The position numbers were made by a program, and so were the translations under genes. Below are positions 20,214 to 31,712 of a stretch of 64,000 nucleotides of DNA, one piece after another. The notes under the pieces are model-generated. The model ran no database searches and was not told the DNA's origin. It saw only the letters and a list, made by a program, of their open reading frames with translations. The DNA comes from JAGWBD01 sp965197455 (lineage in GTDB: Bacteria; Chloroflexota; Anaerolineae; Aggregatilineales; Phototrophicaceae): positions 1,240,001-1,304,000 of the forward strand of contig OZ240208.1 in assembly GCA_965197455.1 (NCBI GenBank). The letters are read 5' to 3'. The first letter of the stretch is position 1; every line of letters begins with the position of its first letter.

Positions 20214-20876
20214 GTGGCAGAGTTTGCAATTGAGGCGCAGCCGCGCAGCATGACGGGTAAAAAGGTGCGCCGGCTTCGCAGCCAGGGGCTGGTGCCGGGG
20301 ATTGTCTACGGGCCGACCATGAAACCCGTCAGCGTTCAACTCCCCAGGCGTCCGCTGGAAATCTTGCTCATGAAAGCTGGCGGTACCAACCTGATCGACA
20401 TGAGCATCGCCGGTGAGACCCACACCGTGTTGGTGCGTGATGTTCAACGGCATGTGCTGCGTGACAACATCCTGCATGTGGACTTCTTCGCCCTGCGTAT
20501 GGATCAGGTTATCTCAACTGATGTCTTCCTGCGCTTCACCGGCGAAAGCCCCGCCGTCGCTTCCGGCCTGGGAATTATGATCACGGGCACCAGCAGCCTC
20601 ACGATTGAGACCCTGCCGATTCATCTACGTAACGAGATCGTCATCAACCTTGATGGACTGGAAGATATTGGCGACGGTATCTACGTTAAGGATCTCGCCC
20701 TCGGCGAAGAGATTCGCATCCTCAACGACCCTGAGGAGATGCTGGTGCGCATTGTCATGCCAGCCGCTGTCCTGGCGGAAGAGGAAGAGGACGAACTGGG
20801 GGACGAACTGGATACTGACGTTGACGCAGCCGACGTAGAGCGTGTGGGCGAAGATCGCGACGACGACGAGGAGTAA
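20214..20876 (+). CDS. rplY: 50S ribosomal protein L25/general stress protein Ctc
   Basis: A 220-residue protein of the long TL5/Ctc type, which binds 5S rRNA. The N-terminal L25 domain shows RSMTGKKVRRLRSQGLVPGIVYG. The C-terminal beta domain runs from about residue 95 and ends in a very acidic tail rich in Glu and Asp. The GTG at 20214 is the start: AAGGAG lies 6 nt upstream, and the residues encoded before it are tRNA-terminator sequence. It ends 6 nt before the convergent aldolase gene. Confidence 0.93.
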   Translation: MAEFAIEAQPRSMTGKKVRRLRSQGLVPGIVYGPTMKPVSVQLPRRPLEILLMKAGGTNLIDMSIAGETHTVLVRDVQRHVLRDNILHVDFFALRMDQVISTDVFLRFTGESPAVASGLGIMITGTSSLTIETLPIHLRNEIVINLDGLEDIGDGIYVKDLALGEEIRILNDPEEMLVRIVMPAAVLAEEEEDELGDELDTDVDAADVERVGEDRDDDEE

Positions 20877-20882
20877 GTCGCC

Positions 20883-21762
20883 TCAGTCCTGCACCAGCGC
20901 CTCGCGGATGGCCGCGCGTTGAGCAGTTGAGGATGACGGCATTGGCGCGCGCGGGCGACCCGCCGGACGGCCCTGAAGCTCAAGGGCCATCTTCACATTA
21001 GCCGGCAGGTTGTCGCCTTCAATCGCATTCCAAAGTGGCAACAGCCAGCGGTGCAGCGCCAGGGCATCTTTATGCCGGCCATCACATACCGCATCCCACA
21101 GGGCCACACAGCGCTCCGGTGCCGCGCTGAGCAGCGCCGCGATGGCGCCCTGTGCCCCCAGACAGAATGAAGGGTAAAGCAGCGCATCCACGGCGGACAG
21201 AATCGCGCCACCATCCCCGGCCAGCAGCAACAGGTCCGCCAGCAGTTTCATGTCACCCGCGCTTTGCTTGACGCCGATGACGCCATCGATTTCGCTCATC
21301 ATGCGGGCCAGCAAGGCCGGTGTGCAGTAGGACCAGGGCACGACGTTGTAAATCACTACGGGCTGGCGCGCCGCCTCAGCCAGAGTCGCGAAGTGGCGAA
21401 ACATACTTTCGTCATCGGGGCGAAAGAGATAGTGCACGGGCGTGACCTGCAGGGCGGCCAGTTCCAGGTCAGCCAGCGCCTGCGCCTTCTCAAGCGCCTG
21501 ACGGGTGCTGTCCACAATGACGCCGGCGATAACCGGCACGCGACCCGCAGCTGCGTCCAGGGCTGCGCCGGAGCAGCAGCGCAGCTCGTCGGTGGTGAGG
21601 GTATGCCCCTCCCCCGTGCTGCCACCGACCGCCAGGCCCTGCACTCCGGCTTCCTCGATCAGCCAGCACACTTCGCGCTGTAGCGCCGCCTCATCCAGCG
21701 ACTCATCCGCCCTGAAAGGCGTCACCATGGGCGGGATGATGCCACGCAGCGTGGCCGCCATT

Positions 21763-21770
<8 letters not shown>
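20883..21770 (-). CDS. dihydrodipicolinate synthase / N-acetylneuraminate lyase family protein
   Basis: A 295-residue TIM-barrel class I aldolase. GSTGEGHTLTTDE is the pyruvate-carboxylate loop, the Tyr is in VIYNVVPWSYC, and the Schiff-base Lys is in VIGVKQSAGD. In true DapA the Tyr is followed by a P-x-R motif whose Arg binds aspartate semialdehyde. Here the stretch reads VPWSYC, so another aldehyde or 2-keto acid substrate is more likely. The ATG at 21770 overlaps the gyrA stop by 8 nt (ATGTCTGA) and has GGAG upstream, so it is probably cotranslated with gyrA. A second member of the family lies at 63155. Confidence 0.85.
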
Positions 21771-24258
<2,488 letters not shown>

Positions 24259-24298
24259 AGTTGCGCCCCTGCTCTCCGCCTGGTTTTGTCAAGGGTTG

Positions 24299-24304
24299 AT
24301 TATA
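24299..24304 (-). promoter_or_regulatory. predicted -10 element upstream of gyrA
   Basis: A perfect TATAAT on the minus strand about 41 nt before the gyrA start codon, with no convincing -35 (TCGCTA at 17 nt). Position fits a gyrA promoter; support is the -10 alone. Confidence 0.45.
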
Positions 24305-24375
24305 CCCGTCGGACGGCCTGATAGCGACCCCCGGGCAGGCGAAAATCCTGTGTTCGTTCTACCGGGTTGCCTGGC

Positions 24376-25722
24376 TCAGCTGGCGCGCAACCAGCGCCCT
24401 TCGACCAGCCTGAAATGTACCGGCACTGTACCAGTCGGATCGGTCACTTCAACCCGCAGCAGCGGCCCGCTCTCCGTCTCACCGACCAGCGCCGCGCCGC
24501 TCACGGAAATTGAGCCGGCAAACTCACCAACCGCATAACGCGCCCGGGCCAGCACAGAGAGCGCTCCGTCGCGCAAATCGTAGAGCGCGAGAAAACTGTC
24601 CAGATCGTCGCGCTGCCGATGTTCAGCTTCCTGCTGCAGTTGCCAGGCGAGCAGGTCGCTCCAGTCCAGCGCAGCCTCTTGCAGCGCAGCCGTGCCCGTC
24701 ACGGTGCTGAACAGGGACAGGGTCGATTCCGGCCGCAACTGCCGCACCATTCGTGTCACAGCGGCTTCGCCATAATTATTCGCCAGGCTCTCCAGCAGGC
24801 GTTGCTCGCCCTGCTGTTCCAGCATGCGGTCAGCCAGCCAGACTGTGGCGGATGCACGCAGCCAACTCGCTTCCAGCGTCCAGTCCGGCGCAGGTTGGCC
24901 GCTGCCCTCATCCAGCAAGCGCCTGGCCAACAGCTGCGCCAGGGTGTTGCGCAGACCGGCATTCAGAACTTCGCCCGTCCGCGTCAGTTGTGCCCAGGGC
25001 GAAGGCACCTGCAGGGTCCAGGGTGCAGTCGGCAACCAGGCAGGCGCGTCTGTTTGCGCCTGAATCTGTACCTTCATCTGTGTCATGGTCGTACAGTTCA
25101 GCAGCGCGCAGCCACGCGCCAGCCAGGCTGCCAGCTGCGGCGCCAGTGCCTGCACCAGCGGATCGTCCAGGCTGAAATATTCGATGAGCAGATTTTCCGC
25201 GTGGTGGCTACGCAATGTGCCGCGCCAGCCCTCCCCTGCCGCGACATGGCGCCAGCCCTGGCTCGTCAACCGATAGTGCCAGGTATGGGTCCATGAGTCA
25301 CCGGCGATGTATTCTTCCACCTGCACCCAGGCCTGTTCGCCGTCCTGCGCAAGCGACAGAATTTCGCCGCCCGGCGGGTTTCCTTCAGCAAGTTTGCGCA
25401 ACTGCCAGGCATCGTAATTTTCCAGTTGCGCCAGCTGCCAGGCCTGGTCAGCGCTGCCTTGCAGTTCAATAAAGGCTTTTTCGTCGTCCAGGCGCAAGGC
25501 CGTGACCTCGGCCTCGACCGTCGCGCGCAGCACATTCTCCTGCTGCCGCTCCACTTCCCGTAGTCGCAGGTACACCGCTCCGGCAACCCCGGCACAAAGC
25601 AGCACCAGCAGCAGCAGCAAGAGCAGGCGTTTTCCGCGCTGCCCCCCGGCCCGCCCGGTTTCGGTGACCTGGCGCGCCTGTGCTTCGTCGGCGTCAATTT
25701 CCCATTTCAGGTCAACGCCCAT
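24376..25722 (-). CDS. hypothetical membrane-anchored protein
   Basis: About 448 residues. A short charged cytoplasmic N-terminus (MGVDLKWEIDADEAQ) is followed by one strong membrane segment (roughly residues 30-52, Leu/Ala/Val-rich). The rest is a long extracytoplasmic region, alpha-helical by composition, with NTF2-like-looking stretches. No catalytic motif is evident and I do not recognise a family. The ATG at 25722 overlaps the birA stop by 11 nt, so it is probably cotranscribed with birA, although nothing links the functions. The reading frame stays open upstream, but inside birA. Confidence 0.6.
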   Translation of the reverse strand: MGVDLKWEIDADEAQARQVTETGRAGGQRGKRLLLLLLLVLLCAGVAGAVYLRLREVERQQENVLRATVEAEVTALRLDDEKAFIELQGSADQAWQLAQLENYDAWQLRKLAEGNPPGGEILSLAQDGEQAWVQVEEYIAGDSWTHTWHYRLTSQGWRHVAAGEGWRGTLRSHHAENLLIEYFSLDDPLVQALAPQLAAWLARGCALLNCTTMTQMKVQIQAQTDAPAWLPTAPWTLQVPSPWAQLTRTGEVLNAGLRNTLAQLLARRLLDEGSGQPAPDWTLEASWLRASATVWLADRMLEQQGEQRLLESLANNYGEAAVTRMVRQLRPESTLSLFSTVTGTAALQEAALDWSDLLAWQLQQEAEHRQRDDLDSFLALYDLRDGALSVLARARYAVGEFAGSISVSGAALVGETESGPLLRVEVTDPTGTVPVHFRLVEGRWLRAS

Positions 25723-26470
25723 CGTGCACCTGACGCTCCTGCAACAGTTCGCCGCCGTGCAGTCGATGCATTGTGCCGGCTTCATCACGCAGCAGCAGCG
25801 CGCCGTCCCGCCCGACGTCCTCGGCTATGCCACGCAAACCGTTAACCTGAACCGCAGTCTGTGACAGAATCAGGCGCGCGCGCCATGCCTGAAACAGGCC
25901 TTCACTGCCCAACTGTGCCAGCCAGTATTCCAGCCTCGTCATCAGCCGGGCCAGCAGCTCCGCCCTGTCCAGACTGCGGCCGCACAGCGTCTCCAGGCTG
26001 CTCGCCCGTCCTTCCAGTTCGCTACCGCGGAAGTCCACGCGCACATTGATGCCCATGCCCAGAACCGTGCCCGTCAGCCGATCACCCTGCCAGACCGCCT
26101 CGGTGAGCACGCCAGCCAGCTTGAGGCCGTCGGCCTGCACATCATTGGGCCACTTGAGGCTCACATCCCGCGCGCCCTGCGCTGATGCCAGCTCGGCAAT
26201 GGCCAGCGCGCCGAGCATGGTCACCTGCGGCAGCTCAGCCGGCGTTGGCCGCAGAATGAGCGAGACCGCCAGCGCAGCGCCAGCCGGCGTATGCCAGCCG
26301 CGCCCGTGGCGTCCGCGGCCCTGCAACTGTTCGTCAGCCAGTACGATGGCGCCAGTCGGCGCATCCTCGCGCAGCCAAACCAGCGCCGCTTCATTGGTAC
26401 TGCCGATTTGCGGGAACCAGCGAAAGGGCCGCTCGCCCAGGGCCGCGCAGATTCGCACTTCATCAAGCAT
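25712..26470 (-). CDS. birA: biotin--[acetyl-CoA-carboxylase] ligase
   Basis: A 252-residue BPL/LPL catalytic protein that activates biotin as biotinyl-AMP and attaches it to carboxyl-carrier proteins. GSTNEAALVWL, the biotin-binding loop GRGRHGRGWHTPAGAALA, LKWPNDVQADGLKLAGVL and GMGINV are all present. It lacks the N-terminal winged helix, so it is a monofunctional ligase and not the E. coli-type repressor. It is transcribed divergently from the membrane-protein gene at 26615. Confidence 0.93.
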   Translation of the reverse strand: MLDEVRICAALGERPFRWFPQIGSTNEAALVWLREDAPTGAIVLADEQLQGRGRHGRGWHTPAGAALAVSLILRPTPAELPQVTMLGALAIAELASAQGARDVSLKWPNDVQADGLKLAGVLTEAVWQGDRLTGTVLGMGINVRVDFRGSELEGRASSLETLCGRSLDRAELLARLMTRLEYWLAQLGSEGLFQAWRARLILSQTAVQVNGLRGIAEDVGRDGALLLRDEAGTMHRLHGGELLQERQVHDGR

Positions 26471-26504
26471 GGCTACCTGCCCTGAATTGCATCGTTGCCC
26501 TGAC

Positions 26505-26513
26505 AGTGTATCA
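26505..26513 (-). promoter_or_regulatory. predicted extended -10 promoter of birA
   Basis: Minus-strand TGA-TACACT (TG-n-TACACT), 35 nt before the birA ATG. It overlaps a weaker plus-strand promoter candidate (TTGCAT 26487-26492, 16 nt, TATCAT 26509-26514) for the divergent gene. Confidence 0.4.
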
Positions 26514-26614
26514 TTGCCTCCCCTGAATTCATTGCCAGTTGTTCAGGCAGTTCCCAAAGTGAATCTGCTTGCAGCGCCAGTTCCTGTTTCGTGCCGCTCT
26601 GTGAAAGGACTGTC

Positions 26615-28591
26615 ATGCCAGCGCTCATGCCGGCCTGGCAAAAACATCACATTCCGCCTGTTCCCCTGCTGGCGCTCTTCCTGCTTGTCGGCCTGCTGTA
26701 TCTGTGGGCCACGCCTGTGCTGGAAGCGTCGGATGAACCTCATCATTTCGCTTTCGCCGACTTCATAAAACGTAACCGGACCCTGCCGGTACAGACTCCT
26801 GGAGAATTGAACCCCTGGGCCCAGGAAGGCAGCCAGCCCCCGCTTTACTACATCCTGATCGCCGCCCTTGTTTTGCCTGTTGACACCAGCGATCTGCCCG
26901 AGTTGATGGACCCCAATCCGCACGCCATTGTGGGAGATCCCTCCGCAGTCAATAACCGCAACCGCTATCTGCATGACCACTCTGGCCTGGAACTGAACCG
27001 TGCCGCGCTCGCGGTTTACATCGCTCGCCTGTTCAGCCTGGCGCTGGCCTGCGTCAGCGTCAGCGCCGTCTGGCTGGCTGCCCACGAACTGGGGCATCTG
27101 ATCGGCCAGAATCCCCGACGTCTGGCTTTGCTGGCAGCCGTACTGGTGGCGTTCAACCCCCAGTTCCTTTTTATCTCGGCCTCCGTAAACAACGACAACC
27201 TGATCACAATGCTGGCGAGTCTGGTCATCTGGCAGATGCTGTCAATGCTACGCAGCGGCCTTTCCCCCCGGCGCAGTCTGCTCCTGGCCCTGTTGCTCGC
27301 CCTGGCGTCAATGAGCAAGCTGAGCGGATTGTTGCTCTATGCGCCGGTTGCTCTGGCAGCCCTGTGGCTGGCACAACGCAACCGGAACTGGAAGGAACTG
27401 GCACGCCTGTCCCTGCTGGCCGGCATCTGCTGGCTTGTCATCGCAGGTCCCTGGTTTGCCCGCAACCTGATCCTTTACGACGAATTCACCGGTTCTCAAA
27501 CCATGCTCGATATCTTCGGACGGCGTCCGGCTCCATCACTGGAAACCTTGCTGACTGAAGAGTTCCGTGGGCTGCGTTACAGCTACTGGGGGCTTTTTGG
27601 CGCATTCAATATCTTCAGCCCGTTGCCCTTCTACCTGGCGATGGATGTCGTCACCCTGGCAGGCGTTTCTGGCCTGCTGCTGTGGCTTTGGCGAAATAGG
27701 AACAGGCCCGCTTCACTGATCCTGATTTCCTTGATGGCGCTGTGCATTGCCCTGTTCGCCGGCGCCCTGGTCCTGTGGACGCTCCAGACCGCCGCCTCCA
27801 CCGGACGGCTCCTGTTTCCGGTCAGCGCAGCCAGCGGGGCACTGTTGGCCCTGGGTCTCGGTGCCCTCAAGTTTCCGTCTCGCCCACTTGTGGTTGCGCT
27901 GGGACTGACCGCCATTTTGTTGCCCTTTCAGACAATTCTGCCGGCCTATGCTGTTCCAGCGCTGGTCGATGAGTTGCCCTCAGATGTCACGGAGCTAAGT
28001 CTCCTGTACAACGACATCGAATTACTGGGCTATCGCACTCCCCGGCAACAATTCGCGCCAGGTGACACAATTCCCGTCACACTTTTCTGGAGCCCCGTTC
28101 GTCGTTCTGACCAGAATTACAGTTTCTATCTGCATTTGCTCAACGATGCAGGGCGTACCCTCGTCAGAAACTTCGGTTATCCGGGTGGCGGAAGCCTGCA
28201 AACCTCGAAATGGAAGCCGGGCGTCATTTACGAAGACCGCTGGGAATTACCGGTGCCGGCGCATGCGCGCGGCGAAACACCCCTGCGCGTTCAAATCGGC
28301 TGGTGGAAGTACCCGGAAGACTTTCATATTCCCGCAAGGACAGACAGTGATTCAATAGTGGACCCGGTCCTGCTGGAGGCAGGTGTCTTCAATGACATGG
28401 GAGCAGGGGAAAGGTTCCAGCTGAAGAATGCCATCTGGCCGCTGGACTTCGGTAGCAGTATCCGCCTTCTGGCCTGGGAAAATAATGGACCGGATATCTC
28501 GCTGTTGTGGGAAGCAACAGCGCAGCCGGAACCGGACCTGCAGGTTTTCTGCACCTCCTGGACAACCCTTTGCCAGGTGAACCGGACCTGA
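26615..28591 (+). CDS. GT39-like polytopic membrane protein, C-terminus frameshifted
   Basis: 658 residues from the ATG at 26615, which has AAAGGA 6 nt upstream. PVLEASDEPHHFAFADFIKR carries the acidic Asp-Glu of the first loop of GT39-like proteins, and WAQEGSQPPLYYILIAALV follows. About twelve membrane segments run to about residue 460, then a soluble beta-rich domain. The frame breaks near 28545 (GTTTTCTG): the last 14 residues before the stop are unrelated to the family pattern, while the -1 frame continues with LHLLDN and a coherent C-terminal tail (28549-28809). One extra T would restore the frame. Function: probable sugar transfer at the membrane; substrate unknown. Confidence 0.7.
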   Translation: MPALMPAWQKHHIPPVPLLALFLLVGLLYLWATPVLEASDEPHHFAFADFIKRNRTLPVQTPGELNPWAQEGSQPPLYYILIAALVLPVDTSDLPELMDPNPHAIVGDPSAVNNRNRYLHDHSGLELNRAALAVYIARLFSLALACVSVSAVWLAAHELGHLIGQNPRRLALLAAVLVAFNPQFLFISASVNNDNLITMLASLVIWQMLSMLRSGLSPRRSLLLALLLALASMSKLSGLLLYAPVALAALWLAQRNRNWKELARLSLLAGICWLVIAGPWFARNLILYDEFTGSQTMLDIFGRRPAPSLETLLTEEFRGLRYSYWGLFGAFNIFSPLPFYLAMDVVTLAGVSGLLLWLWRNRNRPASLILISLMALCIALFAGALVLWTLQTAASTGRLLFPVSAASGALLALGLGALKFPSRPLVVALGLTAILLPFQTILPAYAVPALVDELPSDVTELSLLYNDIELLGYRTPRQQFAPGDTIPVTLFWSPVRRSDQNYSFYLHLLNDAGRTLVRNFGYPGGGSLQTSKWKPGVIYEDRWELPVPAHARGETPLRVQIGWWKYPEDFHIPARTDSDSIVDPVLLEAGVFNDMGAGERFQLKNAIWPLDFGSSIRLLAWENNGPDISLLWEATAQPEPDLQVFCTSWTTLCQVNRT

Positions 28592-28809
28592 TGTTGGCTC
28601 AGGGTGACAGTCCTCCGGCCACGCCCACGGCCGACTGGATACCTGGCCAGCGCTACCTGACACGGCACAGACTTGAGCTACCAGCCGAACCAGACCCGGG
28701 CGTCTATCGCATGGTTGTGGGCTGGTACAGTATGTCGCAGGGCTGGCGGCTTGAAGCTGACTGCCCGTTCAATTACTGCTCGCTTGCCATGCTTCGTCTG
28801 CCCTGGTAG
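28549..28809 (+). pseudogene. out-of-frame C-terminal part of the preceding GT39-like gene
   Basis: An open -1 frame of about 86 codons encoding LHLLDN..., DWIPGQRYLTRHRLELP and VVGWYSMSQGWRLEADCP, ending in LRLPW. It continues the soluble C-terminal domain of the preceding gene after a single-base frameshift. It has no start codon or ribosome site of its own suited to independent translation. A homologous tail lies at 35488-35616. Confidence 0.65.
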
Positions 28810-28903
28810 CCAGGGTTCTGCCGAAGCGGCAAGACAGCCCGTCCCTGGGCCAGGCCATTCAGCAGCCAGGTTCAGCGCACCTGTCATCCCTGAAGTTATT
28901 GCG

Positions 28904-28912
28904 TGCTAGAAT
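28904..28912 (+). promoter_or_regulatory. predicted extended -10 promoter of the HIT gene
   Basis: TG-C-TAGAAT about 38 nt before the GTG start at 28950; no clear -35. Confidence 0.4.
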
Positions 28913-28949
28913 GATGTCTGGCTTGTCCCGACCTTGCAGGAGTGATTGC

Positions 28950-29438
28950 GTGCAACACCTTTGGACACCCTGGCGTATGGAATGGATTCGCGACAGCAAG
29001 GGGTTACGCGCGCCGGAGCAGGGTTGTGTGCTGTGCCGCCTGGGCGCTGAAGAGGACGATCTGGTCGTCGCCCGCTCACAGCTTGTCTATGTCATGCTCA
29101 ACGCCTATCCCTACAACACTGGCCATCTGATGGTCGTGCCTTTCGCGCACAGCGCCAGCCTGGAAGACCTTGATGCCGAAACACTCATGGATTTGATGCA
29201 GACCTGCAACCGCGCCCTCGCGGCCCTGCGCAGCCTTTATCAGCCGCAGGCCTTCAACGTGGGCGCCAACATCGGCGCGGCAGCCGGCGCCGGCCTGCCC
29301 GACCATTTTCACCTGCACATCGTGCCGCGCTGGCAGGGTGAAACGGGCTTCATCACCACCATCGGCGACACCCGCGTCATCCCTGATACCCTGACCAACA
29401 CTGCGCGTGAACTAAAGGAGCGCTGGCATGAGCAGTGA
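28950..29438 (+). CDS. HIT family nucleotide hydrolase/phosphorylase
   Basis: 162 residues. The catalytic histidine triad is in PDHFHLHIVPRW. A CVLC zinc-type pair lies near the N-terminus (about residues 27-30), as in Ap4A-phosphorylase/GalT-like HIT proteins. PYNTGHLMVVP and the terminal DTRVIPDTL are typical of the group found in Actinobacteria and Chloroflexi. It probably cleaves dinucleoside polyphosphates or nucleotide conjugates. The GTG at 28950 is chosen because AGGAG lies 7 nt upstream and the next residues are LWTPWRMEWI, the usual N-terminus. It overlaps the thiolase gene by 11 nt. Confidence 0.9.
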   Translation: MQHLWTPWRMEWIRDSKGLRAPEQGCVLCRLGAEEDDLVVARSQLVYVMLNAYPYNTGHLMVVPFAHSASLEDLDAETLMDLMQTCNRALAALRSLYQPQAFNVGANIGAAAGAGLPDHFHLHIVPRWQGETGFITTIGDTRVIPDTLTNTARELKERWHEQ

Positions 29439-30612
29439 GCGCGACGTCCTCATCCTGGGCGCGGCGCGTACGCCCCAGGGCCGCTTCCTTGGCGCGCTGG
29501 CCAAACACGACGCCGCTGCGCTGGGGGCGCACGCCGTCCGCGCGGCGGTCGCGCGCAGTGGTGTGGAGCCGGGGGATATTGAGGAACTGCTGCTGGGCAA
29601 CGTCGTTAGCGCGGGCACCGGCCTGGCCCTGCCGCGCCAGATCAGCCTCGGCGCCGGCCTGCCCGAACGCGTCGGCGGCACGCTCGTCAACAAGGCCTGC
29701 GGCAGCGGTATGAAAAGCGTCATGCTGGCCGCCAACGCCATTCAGGCAGACGCTGGTGAGCTCTACGTGGCCGGCGGCACCGAAAGTATGAGTCGGGCGC
29801 CCTTTCTGCAGAGCGGCCTGCGTCAGGGGCACAGGTTTGGCGACGCCACCCTGCGCGACTCGCTGCAATCGGACGGGCTGTGGTGTAGCCTCTGCGACTG
29901 GCGCATGGGGGATGCTGCCGAGTTCATCGGGCGCGAACTGAATGTCTCACGCGCGGAGATGGATGACTTTGCCCTGCGCAGCCATCAGCTCGCGCACGCG
30001 GCAACAGAGTCTGGCGCCCTGTCTGCGGAAATCGAGCCGCTGCCGGATGGCAATTCCCGTGACGAACCCATCCGCCCCAACACCTCGGCAGAGCAACTGG
30101 CGGCGCTGCGGCCAGCCTTCACGCCAGACGGGAATGTCACGGCTGGCAATGCGCCCGGCCTCAACGACGGCGCAGCCGCGCTGGTGCTTGGCAGTCGCGC
30201 CTACGCTGACGCGCGGGGCCATGCGCCGCTGGCGCGCATCGTCGCCAGCGCCCAGTCAGCGCTGGCGCCCGCATGGATCTTCTACGCGCCGGTCAAGGCC
30301 ATCCCGCTGGCCCTGCAACGAGCCGGCTGGGATATTGACGACGTCGATCTCTTCGAATTAAACGAGGCCTTCGCTGCCCAGGTGCTCGCTGACCTGAAAG
30401 GCCTGGAACGCGAAGGCTATCCTGTGCCGCTGGAGAAGGTGAACGTGCATGGCGGCGCCATCGCGCTCGGGCATCCACTGGGCGCCAGCGGGGCGCGCGT
30501 ACTGGTGACGCTGGTGCACGCCCTGCGTCGGCACGGCCTGCGGCGCGGACTGGCGGCGCTGTGTCTGGGCGGCGCCGAGGCGGTCGCGATGGCGGTGGAG
30601 CTGGAAAACTAG
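29428..30612 (+). CDS. acetyl-CoA acetyltransferase (thiolase)
   Basis: A 394-residue class II thiolase, which condenses two acetyl-CoA or cleaves 3-ketoacyl-CoA. The nucleophilic Cys is in NKACGSGMKSVMLAA (near residue 91), the His in GGAIALGHPLGASGAR (near 350), and the second Cys in CLGGAEAVAMA near the C-terminus, where CxG is normal. Start has AAGGAG upstream. It is cotranslated with the HIT gene. The stop TAG shares the palindrome CTAG with the convergent dehydrogenase stop. Confidence 0.93.
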   Translation: MSSERDVLILGAARTPQGRFLGALAKHDAAALGAHAVRAAVARSGVEPGDIEELLLGNVVSAGTGLALPRQISLGAGLPERVGGTLVNKACGSGMKSVMLAANAIQADAGELYVAGGTESMSRAPFLQSGLRQGHRFGDATLRDSLQSDGLWCSLCDWRMGDAAEFIGRELNVSRAEMDDFALRSHQLAHAATESGALSAEIEPLPDGNSRDEPIRPNTSAEQLAALRPAFTPDGNVTAGNAPGLNDGAAALVLGSRAYADARGHAPLARIVASAQSALAPAWIFYAPVKAIPLALQRAGWDIDDVDLFELNEAFAAQVLADLKGLEREGYPVPLEKVNVHGGAIALGHPLGASGARVLVTLVHALRRHGLRRGLAALCLGGAEAVAMAVELEN

Positions 30613-31574
30613 GTCACCTGGTGCGGCAAGGGCTCGCCGCGCAACCCGGCCAGCAAATTGGCCGCCGCAATTTCAGCCATTTGGTCGCGGGTGCGCACAC
30701 TGGCGCTGCCGATGTGCGGCACAATCGTCACGTTGGGCAGGGACAGCAGCGGATGATCCGCTGCGATGGGCTCAGGATCCGTTACGTCCAGGGCCGCATG
30801 CGCAATCTCACCGTTGCGCAGCCCGGCCTCCAGCGCGACCAGGTCGACGATGGGGCCGCGCGCCGAGTTGACGAGCACTGCCGTTGACTTCATCTTCGCC
30901 AACGCTTCAGCATCAATCATGTGCCGCGTCTCTGGCGTCAGGGGCGTGTGCACCGATACAAAGTCAGCCTCGCGCAACAGGGTGTCCAGCCCGACCGGAT
31001 CTGCGCCCCGTGCGCCAATCTCTGCGTCAGACAGCACCGGATCACTGGCGATGATGCGCAGGTTGAAGCCGCGTGCGCGCTGCACCATGGCCTGACCGAT
31101 ACGCCCAAGACCGATGATGCCCAGCGTCGCTCCGCTCAGGTCGGCTCCCAGCAGCGTCTCCGGTTCCCAGGTCTTCCACTTGCCGGCCTGGATGTAATTC
31201 ACGCCTTCAACAATGCGGCGCGCGCCGGCCAGCAGCAGAGTGAAGGCCAGATCGGCCGTGGCCTCGGTCAGCACACCGGGCGTATTTCCCACGACTATGC
31301 CCCGCTTCGCCGCGGCGGCCAGATCAATGTTGTCGTAGCCCACCGCCATCTGGCTGATGACGCGCAACTGGGGGCCAGCCGCGTCCATCAGCTCGCCATC
31401 AACCTGGTCCGTGAGCAGGCACAGCAGGCCGTCGACGCCACGCACGCTCTCACTCAGGGTTTCGTAGGGCGGCGGCATCTGCTCGGGCCAGATCTCTGCA
31501 TCACAGGCCGCTGACACCCTGTCAAGACCGGCTGCCGGGATGATGCGGCTGACAAACACGCGCGGACGATTCAT
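30609..31574 (-). CDS. D-isomer specific 2-hydroxyacid dehydrogenase (glyoxylate/hydroxypyruvate reductase-like)
   Basis: 321 residues. The Rossmann NAD(P) motif is LGIIGLGRIGQAMVQRA. The catalytic triad is Arg in LVNSARGPIVD, Glu in VTDPEPI and His in IVPHIGSAS. It reduces 2-keto acids such as glyoxylate or hydroxypyruvate to D-2-hydroxyacids; which one cannot be read from sequence. The ATG at 31574 (MNRPRVFVSRIIP) is chosen; upstream codons of the open frame do not resemble the family. It converges with the thiolase gene. Confidence 0.92.
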   Translation of the reverse strand: MNRPRVFVSRIIPAAGLDRVSAACDAEIWPEQMPPPYETLSESVRGVDGLLCLLTDQVDGELMDAAGPQLRVISQMAVGYDNIDLAAAAKRGIVVGNTPGVLTEATADLAFTLLLAGARRIVEGVNYIQAGKWKTWEPETLLGADLSGATLGIIGLGRIGQAMVQRARGFNLRIIASDPVLSDAEIGARGADPVGLDTLLREADFVSVHTPLTPETRHMIDAEALAKMKSTAVLVNSARGPIVDLVALEAGLRNGEIAHAALDVTDPEPIAADHPLLSLPNVTIVPHIGSASVRTRDQMAEIAAANLLAGLRGEPLPHQVT

Positions 31575-31712
31575 GGTCTTTGACCTCAACCTGATTTCCG
31601 TCCCGGAACTGTAACAAGGATTGCCGCAATTTGCCTGACGGAATCCTGATTTGCACAATTTTGCCCTGTATGTTGCCTGTGGTGTGCACCATGCTTTCTG
31701 CTGCGCTCCAGT

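Noticed and set aside
24276..24304. TTGACA close to gyrA as a -35 element
   Set aside because: It lies downstream of the TATAAT, and no -10 follows at 16-18 nt.
28540..28555. Programmed -1 ribosomal frameshifting at GTTTTC
   Set aside because: Does not fit the X-XXY-YYZ slippery heptamer, has no obvious downstream pseudoknot, and a missing T explains it more simply.
28811..28840. TGCCG-AAG-CGGCA hairpin as a terminator after the GT39-like gene
   Set aside because: Only 5 bp and no U-tract.
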